Of a DNA stretch of 64,000 bases, positions 63,654 to 64,000 are shown piece after piece. The notes under the pieces were generated by a model, which searched no databases, was not told where the DNA came from, and saw only the letters and a program-made list of their open reading frames with translations. Source of the DNA: Streptomyces aurantiacus. GTDB taxonomy: Bacteria; Actinomycetota; Actinomycetes; Streptomycetales; Streptomycetaceae. The DNA lies in contig NZ_CP114283.1 in assembly GCF_027107535.1 (NCBI RefSeq), positions 8,308,001-8,372,000 on the forward strand, given 5' to 3'. Positions within the stretch are counted from its first letter, which is position 1. The number at the start of each line of letters is the position of its first letter. The translations under genes and the position numbers were made by a program.

Positions 63654-64000
63654 TCAGCCGGCCGCGACGGCCTCCCGGCCGGACAGCTCCGCGAGCACGA
63701 AGTCGACGATCTTGTCCATGGTGTTGTAGTTCTCCAGGCGGAAGCCGGCCTCCCGTGTGGGCAGGCCGTATCGCTTGGAGGCGCGGGAGAGCAGCTCGAC
63801 CTGCTTGACCGAGTCGACCCCCAGTTCGGCCTCCAGTTGCACGCCGTCCTCGAAGACCTCCTCCGGGTACTCCAGCGCCTCGGCGTACAGGGTCCGCAGT
63901 TCGGCGTGGATCTCCGCACGGTCCGGTGCCTCGGCGGACGGCGCCGGCGAGGAAGGAGCCGGTGCGGCAGGAGTGGTCGCGCCGGTGCCGGGCGAGGGTG
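63654..64000 (-). CDS. C-terminal acyl carrier protein of a Pfa-like synthase, cut by window end
   Basis: The frame is open to the window edge (first full codon on this strand at 63998), so this is the C-terminus of a longer protein. An Ala/Pro/Ser-rich linker is followed by an ACP: AEIHAELRTLYAEALEYPEEVFEDG, then ELGVDSVKQVELL with the phosphopantetheine serine encoded at 63810-63812. PUFA-synthase ACPs carry LGIDSIKRVEIL at this site, so this is the same class. The preceding linker is the kind found between tandem ACPs, so more ACPs, and probably KS/AT domains, lie to the right. A 123-bp gap with a repeated AGCCGGCGGAAC motif separates it from the next gene. Confidence 0.88.
   Translation of the reverse strand, partial: PSPGTGATTPAAPAPSSPAPSAEAPDRAEIHAELRTLYAEALEYPEEVFEDGVQLEAELGVDSVKQVELLSRASKRYGLPTREAGFRLENYNTMDKIVDFVLAELSGREAVAAG

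Noticed and set aside
50771..64000. Genomic island border with integrase or tRNA at the left end of the biosynthetic cluster
   Set aside because: No integrase, transposase, tRNA or flanking direct repeat is visible near 50.8 kb; the accessory nature is inferred from gene content only.

Overview
The window is high-GC actinobacterial DNA and almost certainly Streptomyces. Codons are GC-rich at the third position, GTG and TTG starts are frequent, long open frames run antisense to real genes, and mshB (mycothiol), a bldK-type oligopeptide transporter and SpoIIE/RsbW-like regulators are present. I see no rRNA, tRNA, CRISPR array, insertion sequence or integrase.

Layout. 1-6 kb: the tail of a SirB1-like protein, a FecB-fold protein, a membrane protein with a collagen-like Gly-X-Y tract and peptidoglycan-binding repeats, DUF6113, mshB and a small membrane protein. 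6-8.2 kb: an S9 dipeptidyl-peptidase-like enzyme. 8.5-27.7 kb: three complete oligopeptide ABC operons side by side. Operon A (minus) has the order SBP-B-C-D-F. Operon B (plus) has the order C-SBP-B-D-F. Operon C (minus) has the same order as B and looks like bldKABCDE. Operon B therefore looks like an inverted bldK paralogue. 28-37 kb: typA, a large solute-binding lipoprotein, and a succinate dehydrogenase operon whose membrane anchor carries a CHSCRH motif. 37-50.8 kb: a PAS-GAF-PP2C-HATPase phosphatase, a stand-alone RsbW-like ATPase, a Nudix hydrolase, a SPOR protein, a GntR/UTRA regulator, a septum-formation-like protein, a secreted subtilisin with P-domain, a threonine-synthase-like enzyme, a SNF2 helicase and a DD-peptidase/beta-lactamase-fold protein.

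50.9-64 kb is accessory: the left part of a biosynthetic cluster built on a polyunsaturated-fatty-acid (Pfa)-like iterative synthase. In transcription order (leftward) it has an ACP-ending protein that runs off the window, a 2115-residue protein (FabL-like enoyl reductase, ketosynthase, degenerate KS/chain-length-factor, ketoreductase, dehydratase), a ketoreductase plus pseudo-dehydratase protein, and a SnoaL-like protein. Next to these are a second SnoaL/NTF2-like gene and a translationally coupled SDR-P450 pair. The P450 heme loop is of the fatty-acid-hydroxylase type. I infer that the cluster makes and oxidises a reduced or partly unsaturated acyl chain. No acyltransferase or phosphopantetheinyl transferase is visible, so the cluster should continue beyond position 64000.

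Operons are punctuated by strong perfect hairpins (1659-1724, 8351-8386, 21372-21441, 43912-43940, 54110-54139). In two of the three ABC operons a strong hairpin follows the solute-binding-protein gene, an arrangement known to raise SBP expression relative to the membrane components.
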